From NCBI GenBank assembly GCA_031287295.1, contig JAITTH010000009.1, forward strand, positions 1 to 5,153: DNA of 5,153 nt. Direction: 5' to 3'. The notes under the pieces are model-generated. The model was not told the DNA's origin, did no database searches, and worked only from the letters and a program-made list of their open reading frames with translations. The translations under genes were made by a program, and so were the position numbers. Shown here piece by piece: positions 1 to 4,924 of this stretch. The first letter of the stretch is position 1, and every line of letters begins with the position of its first letter. The DNA comes from Eubacteriales Family XIII. Incertae Sedis bacterium. Its GTDB lineage: Bacteria > Bacillota > Clostridia > Peptostreptococcales > Anaerovoracaceae.

Positions 1-564
1 CATCAGCGCGGTCAGAAAAGCAATGAGCATGTTGTACAAGCCTGTTTTCGTTCCGGTCGCTTTGGCAAAACCTTCATCAAATGTTACCGCGAAAATTCTG
101 TTATAGAAAAACACGAACAGAATCAAAACAAGAATTGCGACAGCGACACTCAGATAAAGGTCACTCTTTTTCATTGCCAGTATGCTACCAAACATATAGT
201 TACACACATCCGCATTCATCCCAACTGTCAAGGAAATAACCACGACACCGATGGCGAGTGAACTGCTGGAGATCAGAGCGATTGCGGCATCCCCTTTGAT
301 TTTACTGTTTTCACTGATTCGCAGCAGAAGAAAAGCAGCAAACAGAACCAGGGGAATCGACACCTCCAGCGGAGCAAGATTGAGAGACATGGCTATCGCC
401 AAGGTGCCGAACCCTACATGAGAAAGCCCATCACCAATCATAGAATATCGTTTGAGCACCAGGCTCACCCCAAGAAGAGATGCACAAAGCGAAACCAATA
501 TGCCGACAATCAATGCACGGATGATAAAATCAAACGAAAAAAGTTCTTTCAGGAGATCAATCAT
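1..564 (-). CDS. znuB: Zinc/manganese-type ABC transporter permease, N-terminal two thirds (cut by window edge)
   Basis: Integral membrane channel subunit of a metal-uptake ABC importer (ABC-3 family: ZnuB, AdcB, MntB). It would pass the ion delivered by the lipoprotein encoded at 1265-2239 across the cytoplasmic membrane, driven by the ATPase at 557-1264. Translating from the ATG at 564 gives 188 open residues; family members are usually about 265-290, so the C-terminal third lies outside the window. Hydrophobic segments sit near residues 12-37, 53-82, 92-112, 136-154 and 175 onward. The family-typical stretch SMIGDGLSHVGFGTLAIA is at 41-58, NYMFGSIL at 122-129 and FDEGFAKATGT at 162-172. 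The start is supported by a GGAGG (573-577) eight bases upstream. The frame overlaps the ATPase end by 8 bases, indicating translational coupling. Family assignment is firm; zinc rather than manganese is inferred. Confidence 0.93.
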   Translation of the reverse strand, partial: MIDLLKELFSFDFIIRALIVGILVSLCASLLGVSLVLKRYSMIGDGLSHVGFGTLAIAMSLNLAPLEVSIPLVLFAAFLLLRISENSKIKGDAAIALISSSSLAIGVVVISLTVGMNADVCNYMFGSILAMKKSDLYLSVAVAILVLILFVFFYNRIFAVTFDEGFAKATGTKTGLYNMLIAFLTALM

Positions 565-1264
565 TTTGTTTGCCTCCGATCAGGGATCTTGCCACATCCG
601 AAAGGGCGTAATCCTTTGTTGTCCCAAAAAAGAGTGACTCTGTCCCCAAATGCAGAATGGTCTTCACGTAGAAGATTGCACTTTTTACATCATGGGAAAT
701 CATTACAATCGTTAGCCCCTGTTCATTCAGTGAATGAAGCAATTCATACATCTCAGCTGCCATCAGAGGGTCAAGCCCGGTAATCGGCTCGTCCAACAAT
801 AACAATTTCTCCGTTGCACAAAGCGCACGGGCAAGGAGTATACGCTGTCTTTGCCCACCCGATAAATCCCGAAAAGACTTGTTTCTTAAATTGCTAATTT
901 TTAGGCGCTCCATGTTTTCTTCGGCTCGTCGTTTATCTTGTTTCGTATAAAACGGTTTCAGCCCATGCCTGCTTAAGCATCCGGATAAGACCACTTCCAT
1001 CACATTTGCGGGAAAATCTTTTTGAACATTGGTCTGCTGAGGGAGATAGCCGATTTCATTTTGCCGAAGACCTTCAAATGTGATTTTCCCATCGAAAAGA
1101 GGAGTGAGACCAACCATCGCTCTCATCAAACTGGTTTTCCCCGATCCGTTTTCTCCGACAATACAGAGATAATCGCCCTCGCTCACCTGAAAGCTAACGT
1201 CTCGAACTGCTACCCCTGAATCGTATTTTACCGACACAGATTTACAAACGATCAGATTTCCCAT
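557..1264 (-). CDS. znuC: Zinc/manganese-type ABC transporter ATP-binding protein
   Basis: Cytoplasmic ATPase that powers the metal importer formed with the neighbouring permease and binding lipoprotein. All nucleotide-binding motifs are intact in the 235 residues: an aromatic A-loop candidate at Tyr14, Walker A GENGSGKT at 37-44, Q-loop in LPQQ at 74-77, signature LSGGQ at 134-138, Walker B LLLLDEP at 154-160, D-loop GLD at 163-165 and switch His191 in MISHD. Length is normal for ZnuC/AdcC/MntB-type ATPases, and the short subunit lacks any C-terminal regulatory domain. The ATG directly abuts the TAG stop of the binding-protein gene, with a GGAGG (1270-1274) five bases ahead of it, inside the upstream coding end. 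The 3' end overlaps the permease start by 8 bases. Motifs alone identify an ABC ATPase; the metal role comes from the neighbours and overall similarity to the ZnuC group. Confidence 0.95.
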   Translation of the reverse strand: MGNLIVCKSVSVKYDSGVAVRDVSFQVSEGDYLCIVGENGSGKTSLMRAMVGLTPLFDGKITFEGLRQNEIGYLPQQTNVQKDFPANVMEVVLSGCLSRHGLKPFYTKQDKRRAEENMERLKISNLRNKSFRDLSGGQRQRILLARALCATEKLLLLDEPITGLDPLMAAEMYELLHSLNEQGLTIVMISHDVKSAIFYVKTILHLGTESLFFGTTKDYALSDVARSLIGGKQND

Positions 1265-2239
1265 CTATTCCTCCAAACCTTTTTTTAGGGTTTCGATATT
1301 TTGATTCATAAGATCGACGTAGGTCACGCCGTTGTTGAAGTCCGTTTTCGAAATATTCTCCCCTGAATTCAGCAGTAGCATCCCCGCACCTGTCTGCTCA
1401 GATATTGCAGTCGCACAGCTTTTGTTGCTCAGCTCAACATAATATATATAAGGAATTTCTTCTTGCTCAACCGTATTGATGAGATATGCGATTGTCGCCG
1501 CACCTGCATCGGTTTGATCACTGCATCCGGGAAACGCCGCCACATAATCAAGCCCGTACTGATCCACAAAATAACGGAAGGGAAATTTATCGGCCACGAC
1601 AATTTTGTTTCGTTTCGCCCCTTTTACAAGATCTTTGATCTGTTTGTCGATATCGTTAAGTTTTTCCTTATAGGCAGCAGCATTGCTTTCATAGACCGAC
1701 GCATTGGCTTCGTCCGCTTCACAGATTGCTACCGTGATTGCATCGATCAACAGTATCGCATTTTGAGGAGAAGTCCAAACATGTTCATCATATTCCAGCT
1801 CTTCGCTTTCGGTTTCCTCTGCATCGACATCCTCTTCCTCAGGGGTCATACCTTCCTTCAACTCTTCCTCAACAACATTTACAGAATCCATCAACCGAAT
1901 GATTTTCATATTGTCCGTGTCAAGGGACTGCAAGATGCTGTCTACCCATTCCTCACTTTCACCGCCAACGTAAATGAACACATCTGCACTCTGTACCTTT
2001 TTGATGTCGGACGGCGATGGGTCAAAGGAGTGAATCGATGCCCCCGGATCGGTGAGCATGCTTACAGTTGCTTTGTCTCCCACGATGGCGCGAGCAAAAT
2101 CATATTCAGGAAAAATCGTGGCGACAATGTTGAGCTTTTCGTCGTTTTCATTGTCGCTATTTTTGTCTTCAGCATTACAACCCAAGAGAAGAATGCAAAC
2201 AAATAATACGATGGCAAAGATAAATGCGTGTTTTTTCAT
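1265..2239 (-). CDS. znuA: ZnuA-like metal-binding lipoprotein of the ABC importer
   Basis: Cluster A-I (cluster 9) solute-binding protein that captures Zn2+ or a similar ion outside the membrane. With the start at 2239 it has 324 residues: signal peptide 1-20 with lipobox LLLGC, Cys21 to be lipidated; N-terminal lobe beginning NIVATIFPEYDFA (37-49); ligand His70 in ASIHSFDPSPSD; second ligand His153 in DEHVWTSPQNA; then a long linker helix and the C-terminal lobe with FPFRYFVDQYGLDY (219-232) and YYVELSNKS (266-274). The frame is open to an ATG at 2299, but a GGAGG (2245-2249) five bases before 2239 and the signal peptide beginning MKK fix the start. Two oddities: the position of the usual third ligand His is Lys218, and the loop before His153 (residues 124-152) is highly acidic without histidine. 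Family certain; the ion is inferred and could be Zn or Mn. Confidence 0.93.
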   Translation of the reverse strand: MKKHAFIFAIVLFVCILLLGCNAEDKNSDNENDEKLNIVATIFPEYDFARAIVGDKATVSMLTDPGASIHSFDPSPSDIKKVQSADVFIYVGGESEEWVDSILQSLDTDNMKIIRLMDSVNVVEEELKEGMTPEEEDVDAEETESEELEYDEHVWTSPQNAILLIDAITVAICEADEANASVYESNAAAYKEKLNDIDKQIKDLVKGAKRNKIVVADKFPFRYFVDQYGLDYVAAFPGCSDQTDAGAATIAYLINTVEQEEIPYIYYVELSNKSCATAISEQTGAGMLLLNSGENISKTDFNNGVTYVDLMNQNIETLKKGLEE

Positions 2240-2262
2240 ATCATCCTCCATTTCTACATAAG

Positions 2263-2294
2263 CTAAATGGGATTGCTCTGTTAAATCTAAATGG
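2263..2294. repeat. Two 8-base direct repeats CTAAATGG in the leader of the binding-protein gene
   Basis: CTAAATGG occurs at 2263-2270 and again at 2287-2294, starts 24 bases apart, between the inverted repeat at 2314-2341 and the ribosome site of the lipoprotein gene. Repeats of this size could be regulator half-sites or chance; nothing else supports a function. Confidence 0.3.
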
Positions 2295-2313
2295 TACATC
2301 GCCGTGAAGGATT

Positions 2314-2350
2314 TTTTCTACCAACAAAACATGGTAGAAAAGACCGTCAA
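2314..2350 (-). promoter_or_regulatory. Candidate internal promoter and operator ahead of the binding-protein gene
   Basis: A perfect 10+10 inverted repeat, TTTTCTACCA at 2314-2323 and TGGTAGAAAA at 2332-2341, is separated by 8 bases. On the minus strand a TTGACG, close to the -35 consensus, lies at 2350-2345, four bases before the first arm. Hence the repeat would cover the spacer and -10 region of a promoter reading into the ABC genes, the place expected of a repressor site. The -10 itself is poor (TTGTTG at 17-base spacing). Neither strand has a T-run after the arms, so a terminator reading is unlikely. It does not match the known Zur or AdcR consensus. The repeat is seen; operator and promoter roles are inferred. 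Confidence 0.45.
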
Positions 2351-2373
2351 GGGTGTAGCTTAACAGATCATTT

Positions 2374-2398
2374 GAGATTGAGTTTATTAGAGATTGAG
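2374..2398. repeat. Short direct repeat GAGATTGAG around the stop of the small membrane protein gene
   Basis: GAGATTGAG is present at 2374-2382 and 2390-2398 with a 16-base period, flanking the stop codon at 2387-2389. On the minus strand, TAA TAA gives tandem stops here. It looks like a small tandem duplication of the 3' end of the gene; no function is suggested. Confidence 0.4.
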
Positions 2399-2689
2399 CT
2401 TGACTTTTAGAAGGAGTAAAGAATGATTTCTTAACGTAATGACAGACAATCGGAACAAACCCCGATAATCCGCTCGTTTCTTAAAAAGCGAAAAGGCAAT
2501 CCACCCGCCAAGAGCAATACCAATGGTGCAAAGCACCATTACACAGAACGAAACTTGCTCACACACCAGGCAATTTTCACCAATGCAAGTATGCTCCGCA
2601 TTTGTGGGTATGAATACGGAAGAGAGAACAATCACTGCGAGAATACAGATGAGAATTACAAGCGCAATGTTCCTTTTCTTTTTCTCCAT
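2387..2689 (-). CDS. Small membrane protein with extracytoplasmic His/Cys motif, leading the metal operon
   Basis: A 100-residue protein if started at the ATG at 2689. It has a basic N-terminus MEKKKR, a hydrophobic segment at about 8-28, then an external loop with HTCIGENCLVC (33-43), that is H-x-C-x4-C-x2-C, further Cys49 and Cys54, a second hydrophobic segment about 46-69, and a basic tail after FKKRADYR. Small proteins with a similar H-x-C-x-G-x-x-C-x-x-C pattern are, as I recall, seen beside zinc importers in clostridia; no function is established to my knowledge. The thiols and histidine could bind zinc outside the membrane and hand it to the lipoprotein, which is inference. The start is uncertain: in-frame ATGs also exist at 2701 and 2776 and none has a recognisable ribosome site; 2689 is preferred because MEKKKR plus a hydrophobic run makes a normal membrane-targeting start. 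The lipoprotein gene follows 147 bases downstream. Confidence 0.7.
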   Translation of the reverse strand: MEKKKRNIALVILICILAVIVLSSVFIPTNAEHTCIGENCLVCEQVSFCVMVLCTIGIALGGWIAFSLFKKRADYRGLFRLSVITLRNHSLLLLKVKLNL

Positions 2690-2707
2690 GAAGAATTGCA
2701 TGAATTT

Positions 2708-2716
2708 ATTGTACCA
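2708..2716 (-). promoter_or_regulatory. Possible extended -10 element for the small membrane protein gene
   Basis: On the minus strand TGG TACAAT (TACAAT at 2713-2708) fits an extended -10 (TGnTAtAAT-like), with no convincing -35 box. It would start transcription near 2701, giving almost no leader before the ATG at 2701 or 12 bases before the one at 2689. An alternative -10, TATACT at 2747-2742, lies inside the palindrome at 2737-2754. Both are weak predictions. Confidence 0.25.
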
Positions 2717-2736
2717 TAAGCGAAAGGGGATTGCGG

Positions 2737-2754
2737 AGAATAGTATACTATTCT
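2737..2754. promoter_or_regulatory. Perfect 18-base palindrome, likely operator between divergent genes
   Basis: AGAATAGTATACTATTCT reads the same on both strands with no spacer. It lies between the minus-strand metal operon (start 2689) and the plus-strand XRE gene (start 2819). A dyad like this is typical of a site for a dimeric helix-turn-helix regulator, and the XRE protein encoded next door is the obvious candidate, possibly controlling itself or the divergent operon. TATACT in its centre could serve as a -10 on the minus strand. The symmetry is seen; the binding partner is inferred. Confidence 0.55.
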
Positions 2755-2769
2755 TATTGTAATATATAC

Positions 2770-2798
2770 TTGACATTTAGTCTTTGATATAGTACCAT
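2770..2798 (+). promoter_or_regulatory. Promoter candidate for the XRE and membrane protein pair
   Basis: Two overlapping readings are possible. TGA TATAGT at 2785-2793 is an extended -10 with five of six matches in the hexamer, placing the start near 2800, just before the ribosome site GAGGTG at 2806-2811. Alternatively TTGACA (2770-2775), a perfect -35, pairs at 17 bases with TACCAT (2793-2798), but then transcription would begin almost at the ribosome site. The first fits the leader better. The 18-base palindrome lies upstream of either core promoter. Confidence 0.5.
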
Positions 2799-2818
2799 TT
2801 GTTTTGAGGTGATAACGA

Positions 2819-3043
2819 ATGCAAAAAAACTTAAAACTCAAATCGATGCGGGCATTGCTTGATCTGACGCAGGCGGAACTTGCTGAGCGTGTTGGCGTAA
2901 GCCGTCAAACCATCAACGCAATTGAAAAAGGCGAGTACAATCCAACAATCAAGTTGTGCACCGCAATCTGCAAAACTCTCGGTAAAACACTGAACGATAT
3001 CTTTTGGGAGGATGACAATGATGAACAATCACAAATTCGATGA
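2819..3043 (+). CDS. Short XRE-family helix-turn-helix transcriptional regulator
   Basis: A 74-residue DNA-binding protein made of essentially one Cro/C1-type domain. The helix-turn-helix is at about 17-38 (TQAELAERVGVSRQTINAIEKG), followed by EYNPTIKLCTAICKTLGKTLNDIFW, the usual closing helices of the compact YozG-like class, and an acidic tail. Its start at 2819 is backed by GAGGTGAT at 2806-2813. The gene overlaps the following membrane protein gene by 26 bases in another frame, so the two are translated from one message; short XRE regulators paired with small multi-helix membrane proteins are a common Firmicutes arrangement. Such regulators usually repress their own operon. The 18-base palindrome at 2737-2754 is the best candidate site. 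Whether it also controls the divergent metal operon is open. Confidence 0.92.
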   Translation: MQKNLKLKSMRALLDLTQAELAERVGVSRQTINAIEKGEYNPTIKLCTAICKTLGKTLNDIFWEDDNDEQSQIR

Positions 3044-3458
3044 GCGCCAATTATGGATTCGCGGTAACATTTTCATGCATGCTTTTATTGCACAAGTGGC
3101 GTTGCTGCTTGTCAATGCCTTTCTTGTTGACAACGGTTTTATATGGGCAGAACGATTCCATGAAAATCTGCTGCTCCTGCTCATCCCAATCTTCATCTGC
3201 TCGCTTGAACTCATCTTTCGGGATGTCTATGTTCAAACCAAAGCGCAAAGGCTTATCACCATAGGGATTTTCAGTATTGGTTCAATCTTCGGTATAATAA
3301 CTTGCATGGTTGATTATAGAAAGGGTGAAGCTTTTATTACAAACGACATGTTAACCAGCAATGGTGGCTCTCTTGCCACATTCCTGATTTTCTTTACCAT
3401 CACCGTATGCCTTATTATAAAAACGATAAAGGACCGGATCGCATCATCGGACGAATAG
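3018..3458 (+). CDS. Four-helix membrane protein paired with the XRE regulator
   Basis: A 146-residue hydrophobic protein with no enzymatic motif that I recognise. The N-terminus is hydrophilic and contains FDERQLWIRGN (7-17), a DER...IR start resembling DUF6773/DUF3796-like proteins found with short XRE regulators. Predicted membrane segments lie at about 19-38, 50-67, 79-96 and 118-136, and a charged tail ends at SSDE. Of three clustered in-frame ATGs (3012, 3018, 3021) the one at 3018 lies six bases after GGGAGG at 3006-3011, making it the best start; 3012 touches the ribosome site. It overlaps the regulator gene by 26 bases. Proteins of such pairs may sense an envelope state or act together with the regulator, but no function is demonstrated that I can cite. 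The gene ends ten bases before a strong stem-loop. Confidence 0.85.
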   Translation: MMNNHKFDERQLWIRGNIFMHAFIAQVALLLVNAFLVDNGFIWAERFHENLLLLLIPIFICSLELIFRDVYVQTKAQRLITIGIFSIGSIFGIITCMVDYRKGEAFITNDMLTSNGGSLATFLIFFTITVCLIIKTIKDRIASSDE

Positions 3459-3467
3459 AAGACAGCG

Positions 3468-3517
3468 AAATTGGTCTGCAATCTGATTTGATTCTAAATC
3501 AGATTGCAGACCAATTT
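3468..3517. terminator. Perfect 22-bp stem-loop between convergent genes, probable bidirectional terminator
   Basis: Arms 3468-3489 and 3496-3517 are perfectly complementary over 22 bases, with a six-base loop GATTCT. The outer pairs are AAATTGG/CCAATTT, so each direction ends in a short T-run (TTT, then ATCATT on the plus strand). It begins ten bases after the membrane protein stop and lies 72 bases beyond the end of the convergent ammonium transporter gene, a natural position for a shared terminator. The stem is unusually long and AT-rich and the T-run is weak, so another role such as RNA protection is possible. The remaining 3518-3589 holds only a tiny CGCC-TT-GGCG inverted repeat. Confidence 0.6.
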
Positions 3518-3589
3518 ATCATTCCTCAATCCATTAACGTTCGCGCCTTGGCGAATCTCTCACGAAAGACTTTTCTGGCTGCTCTTCAA

Positions 3590-4828
3590 TCAATCGAGAC
3601 CTGTGTACGATGGATAGGCAGACTCACCATGCAAGACGGAATCAAGACCGATGGACTCTTCTTTCGCCTCGACGCGAAGCGGCGTAAAGATTCGAGTAAC
3701 CCCGGCACAAATCAAAGTCCCACCAACTGCCCACGCGATACTGATGACAATCGCAATAACTTGACGTCCAAGCTGCGCAGGATCGCCATAGAACATTCCA
3801 TCAACGCCGCCAATAGACGATTCCGCGAAAAATCCTGTTATAATACCGCCAAATATTCCACCTATGCCATGGCAGCCGAAGGCATCAAAGGAATCGTCAA
3901 TTTTAAGAATACTTTTCACCAAAATGATTCCAAAGTAACAGGCAGGAGAAACCAGCAACCCGACAAGAACCGCAACCCAAAGGGGCATGAAGCCACAACC
4001 CGGCGTAATGCCGACAAGCCCGGCGAGCGCACCGGTACATCCTCCGATCAGTGTGGGCTTACCCGTTCGTATTACATCGATGAGCATCCAACTGAACATG
4101 GCAATGCCACCGGCAACCATCGTGGAAAGCAAGACGTGACCGGTGAGATTGCTCGCGCCAAGTGCACTCCCGCCATTAAACCCAAACCATCCAAACCAAA
4201 GAATGCCGAGACCAATCAACACAAATGGTATGTTATGAGGTCTGTAAGAAAGCTGACTGTATCCGCGTCGTTTTCCGACCAGTATACACAACACAAGACC
4301 ACTGACACCTGAGCTTATATGAACAACATTGCCACCCGCAAAATCTGCTGCACCAAGCCAACTTGTTTCGCTTAATCCAAGCAAACCACCATCACCCCAT
4401 ACCATGTGAGCAAGTGGATAATATACGAGAATAGACCAGAGTGCCACAAAAATATAAATTGCCTTATGGCGCATTCGCCCGGCTACAGAACCGGTGATAA
4501 TAGCCGGTGTAATGAGTGCATACATACACATTAAAAAGGAATACGTATATGTGGAAACGGATCCTGTCATATCATCCACGCCAATACCACTCATGAATGG
4601 AAATTTAAAAGATGCAATAATGGGACCCGACCCACCACAAACCAACGTATAGCCAATGGCGATCCAAGACAGAGTACCAATTCCTAAATTGAAAACCGAA
4701 TTTGTCATTGTGCTTATGACATTTTTTCTACGCCCGAGTCCACCATAAAAAAAAGCAAGACCGGGCGTCATAAACAGTACAAGTGCGCCGGATATCATAA
4801 CCCAAGCTGTATCGCTTCCACTAAACAT
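3590..4828 (-). CDS. amt: Amt-family ammonium transporter
   Basis: Membrane channel of the Amt/Mep/Rh family that takes up ammonium; 412 residues, normal length, about eleven membrane helices as a trimer subunit. Conserved features, with E. coli AmtB mature numbering in brackets: PGLAFFYGG at 22-30, Trp144 (W148) in HMVWGDGG, Asp162 (D160) in ADFAGG, pore His170 (H168), GWFGFN with Phe217 (F215) and Ser221 (S219), and pore His320 (H318) in FGCHGIGGIFGGIITGFFA. The C-terminal region GLDSVLHGESAYPS matches the GlnK-interacting tail. By my alignment the gate pair F103/F107 is replaced by Leu99 and Tyr103, which is unusual. The ATG at 4828 follows an AGGAG (4840-4836). There is no E. coli-like cleaved signal peptide. 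No glnB/glnK gene is seen next to it; downstream is the convergent XRE pair, upstream the cyclodeaminase-family gene on the same strand. Confidence 0.96.
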   Translation of the reverse strand: MFSGSDTAWVMISGALVLFMTPGLAFFYGGLGRRKNVISTMTNSVFNLGIGTLSWIAIGYTLVCGGSGPIIASFKFPFMSGIGVDDMTGSVSTYTYSFLMCMYALITPAIITGSVAGRMRHKAIYIFVALWSILVYYPLAHMVWGDGGLLGLSETSWLGAADFAGGNVVHISSGVSGLVLCILVGKRRGYSQLSYRPHNIPFVLIGLGILWFGWFGFNGGSALGASNLTGHVLLSTMVAGGIAMFSWMLIDVIRTGKPTLIGGCTGALAGLVGITPGCGFMPLWVAVLVGLLVSPACYFGIILVKSILKIDDSFDAFGCHGIGGIFGGIITGFFAESSIGGVDGMFYGDPAQLGRQVIAIVISIAWAVGGTLICAGVTRIFTPLRVEAKEESIGLDSVLHGESAYPSYTGLD

Positions 4829-4862
4829 ATCGCCTCTCCTTTCGCAAATATTTCATTTACCA

Positions 4863-4897
4863 ACCTTGTCGTCAAGCAAAACGCCTGACGACAAGGT
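4863..4897. terminator. 15-bp hairpin between the cyclodeaminase-family gene and amt
   Basis: Arms 4863-4877 and 4883-4897 pair over 15 positions (one G-U wobble when read on the minus strand) around a five-base loop. It lies 27 bases after the stop of the upstream minus-strand gene and 34 bases before the amt start codon. On the minus strand it is followed by TGGTAAATG, not a T-run, so it may be a weak or partial terminator, an mRNA-end stabiliser, or a leader structure affecting amt. The second arm contains TTGACG (4875-4870 on the minus strand), which could be a -35 with AATATT 17 bases on, but the resulting leader would be very short. Confidence 0.5.
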
Positions 4898-4924
4898 GAA
4901 TTTCACAGACCGAACTTTCGTCAG

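Noticed and set aside
418..783. A 121-codon plus-strand open frame across the permease/ATPase junction
   Set aside because: Both genes on the opposite strand are certain by motif, and the product is a basic, motif-free sequence.
1463..2206. A 247-codon plus-strand open frame opposite the binding-protein gene
   Set aside because: It is the mirror of a clearly coding minus-strand gene and shows no family motif or ribosome site.
2240..2299. N-terminal extension of the binding lipoprotein to the ATG at 2299
   Set aside because: It would bury the signal peptide behind 20 charged residues; the GGAGG five bases before 2239 and the lipobox at residues 17-21 favour the shorter form.
2314..2341. Inverted repeat as intrinsic terminator of the small membrane protein gene
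   Set aside because: After the second arm the minus strand continues with A residues and then TCC, with no T-run, and the stem is AT-rich.
2277..2367. TCTGTTAA (2277-2284) and TTAACAGA (2360-2367) as an AdcR-type site
   Set aside because: The AdcR consensus TTAACnnGTTAA has its half-sites adjacent; here they are about 75 bases apart, so only chance half-sites are present.
2690..2776. Longer start (ATG at 2776) for the small membrane protein
   Set aside because: The added residues would span the palindrome and promoter region, no ribosome site precedes the ATG, and the extension does not resemble a normal membrane protein N-terminus.
3407..4312. A 301-codon open frame on the plus strand, antisense to amt
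   Set aside because: Its product is hydrophilic, low in complexity and unlike any family, it has no ribosome site, and it lies opposite an unmistakable Amt coding region; it also would run through the 22-bp stem-loop.
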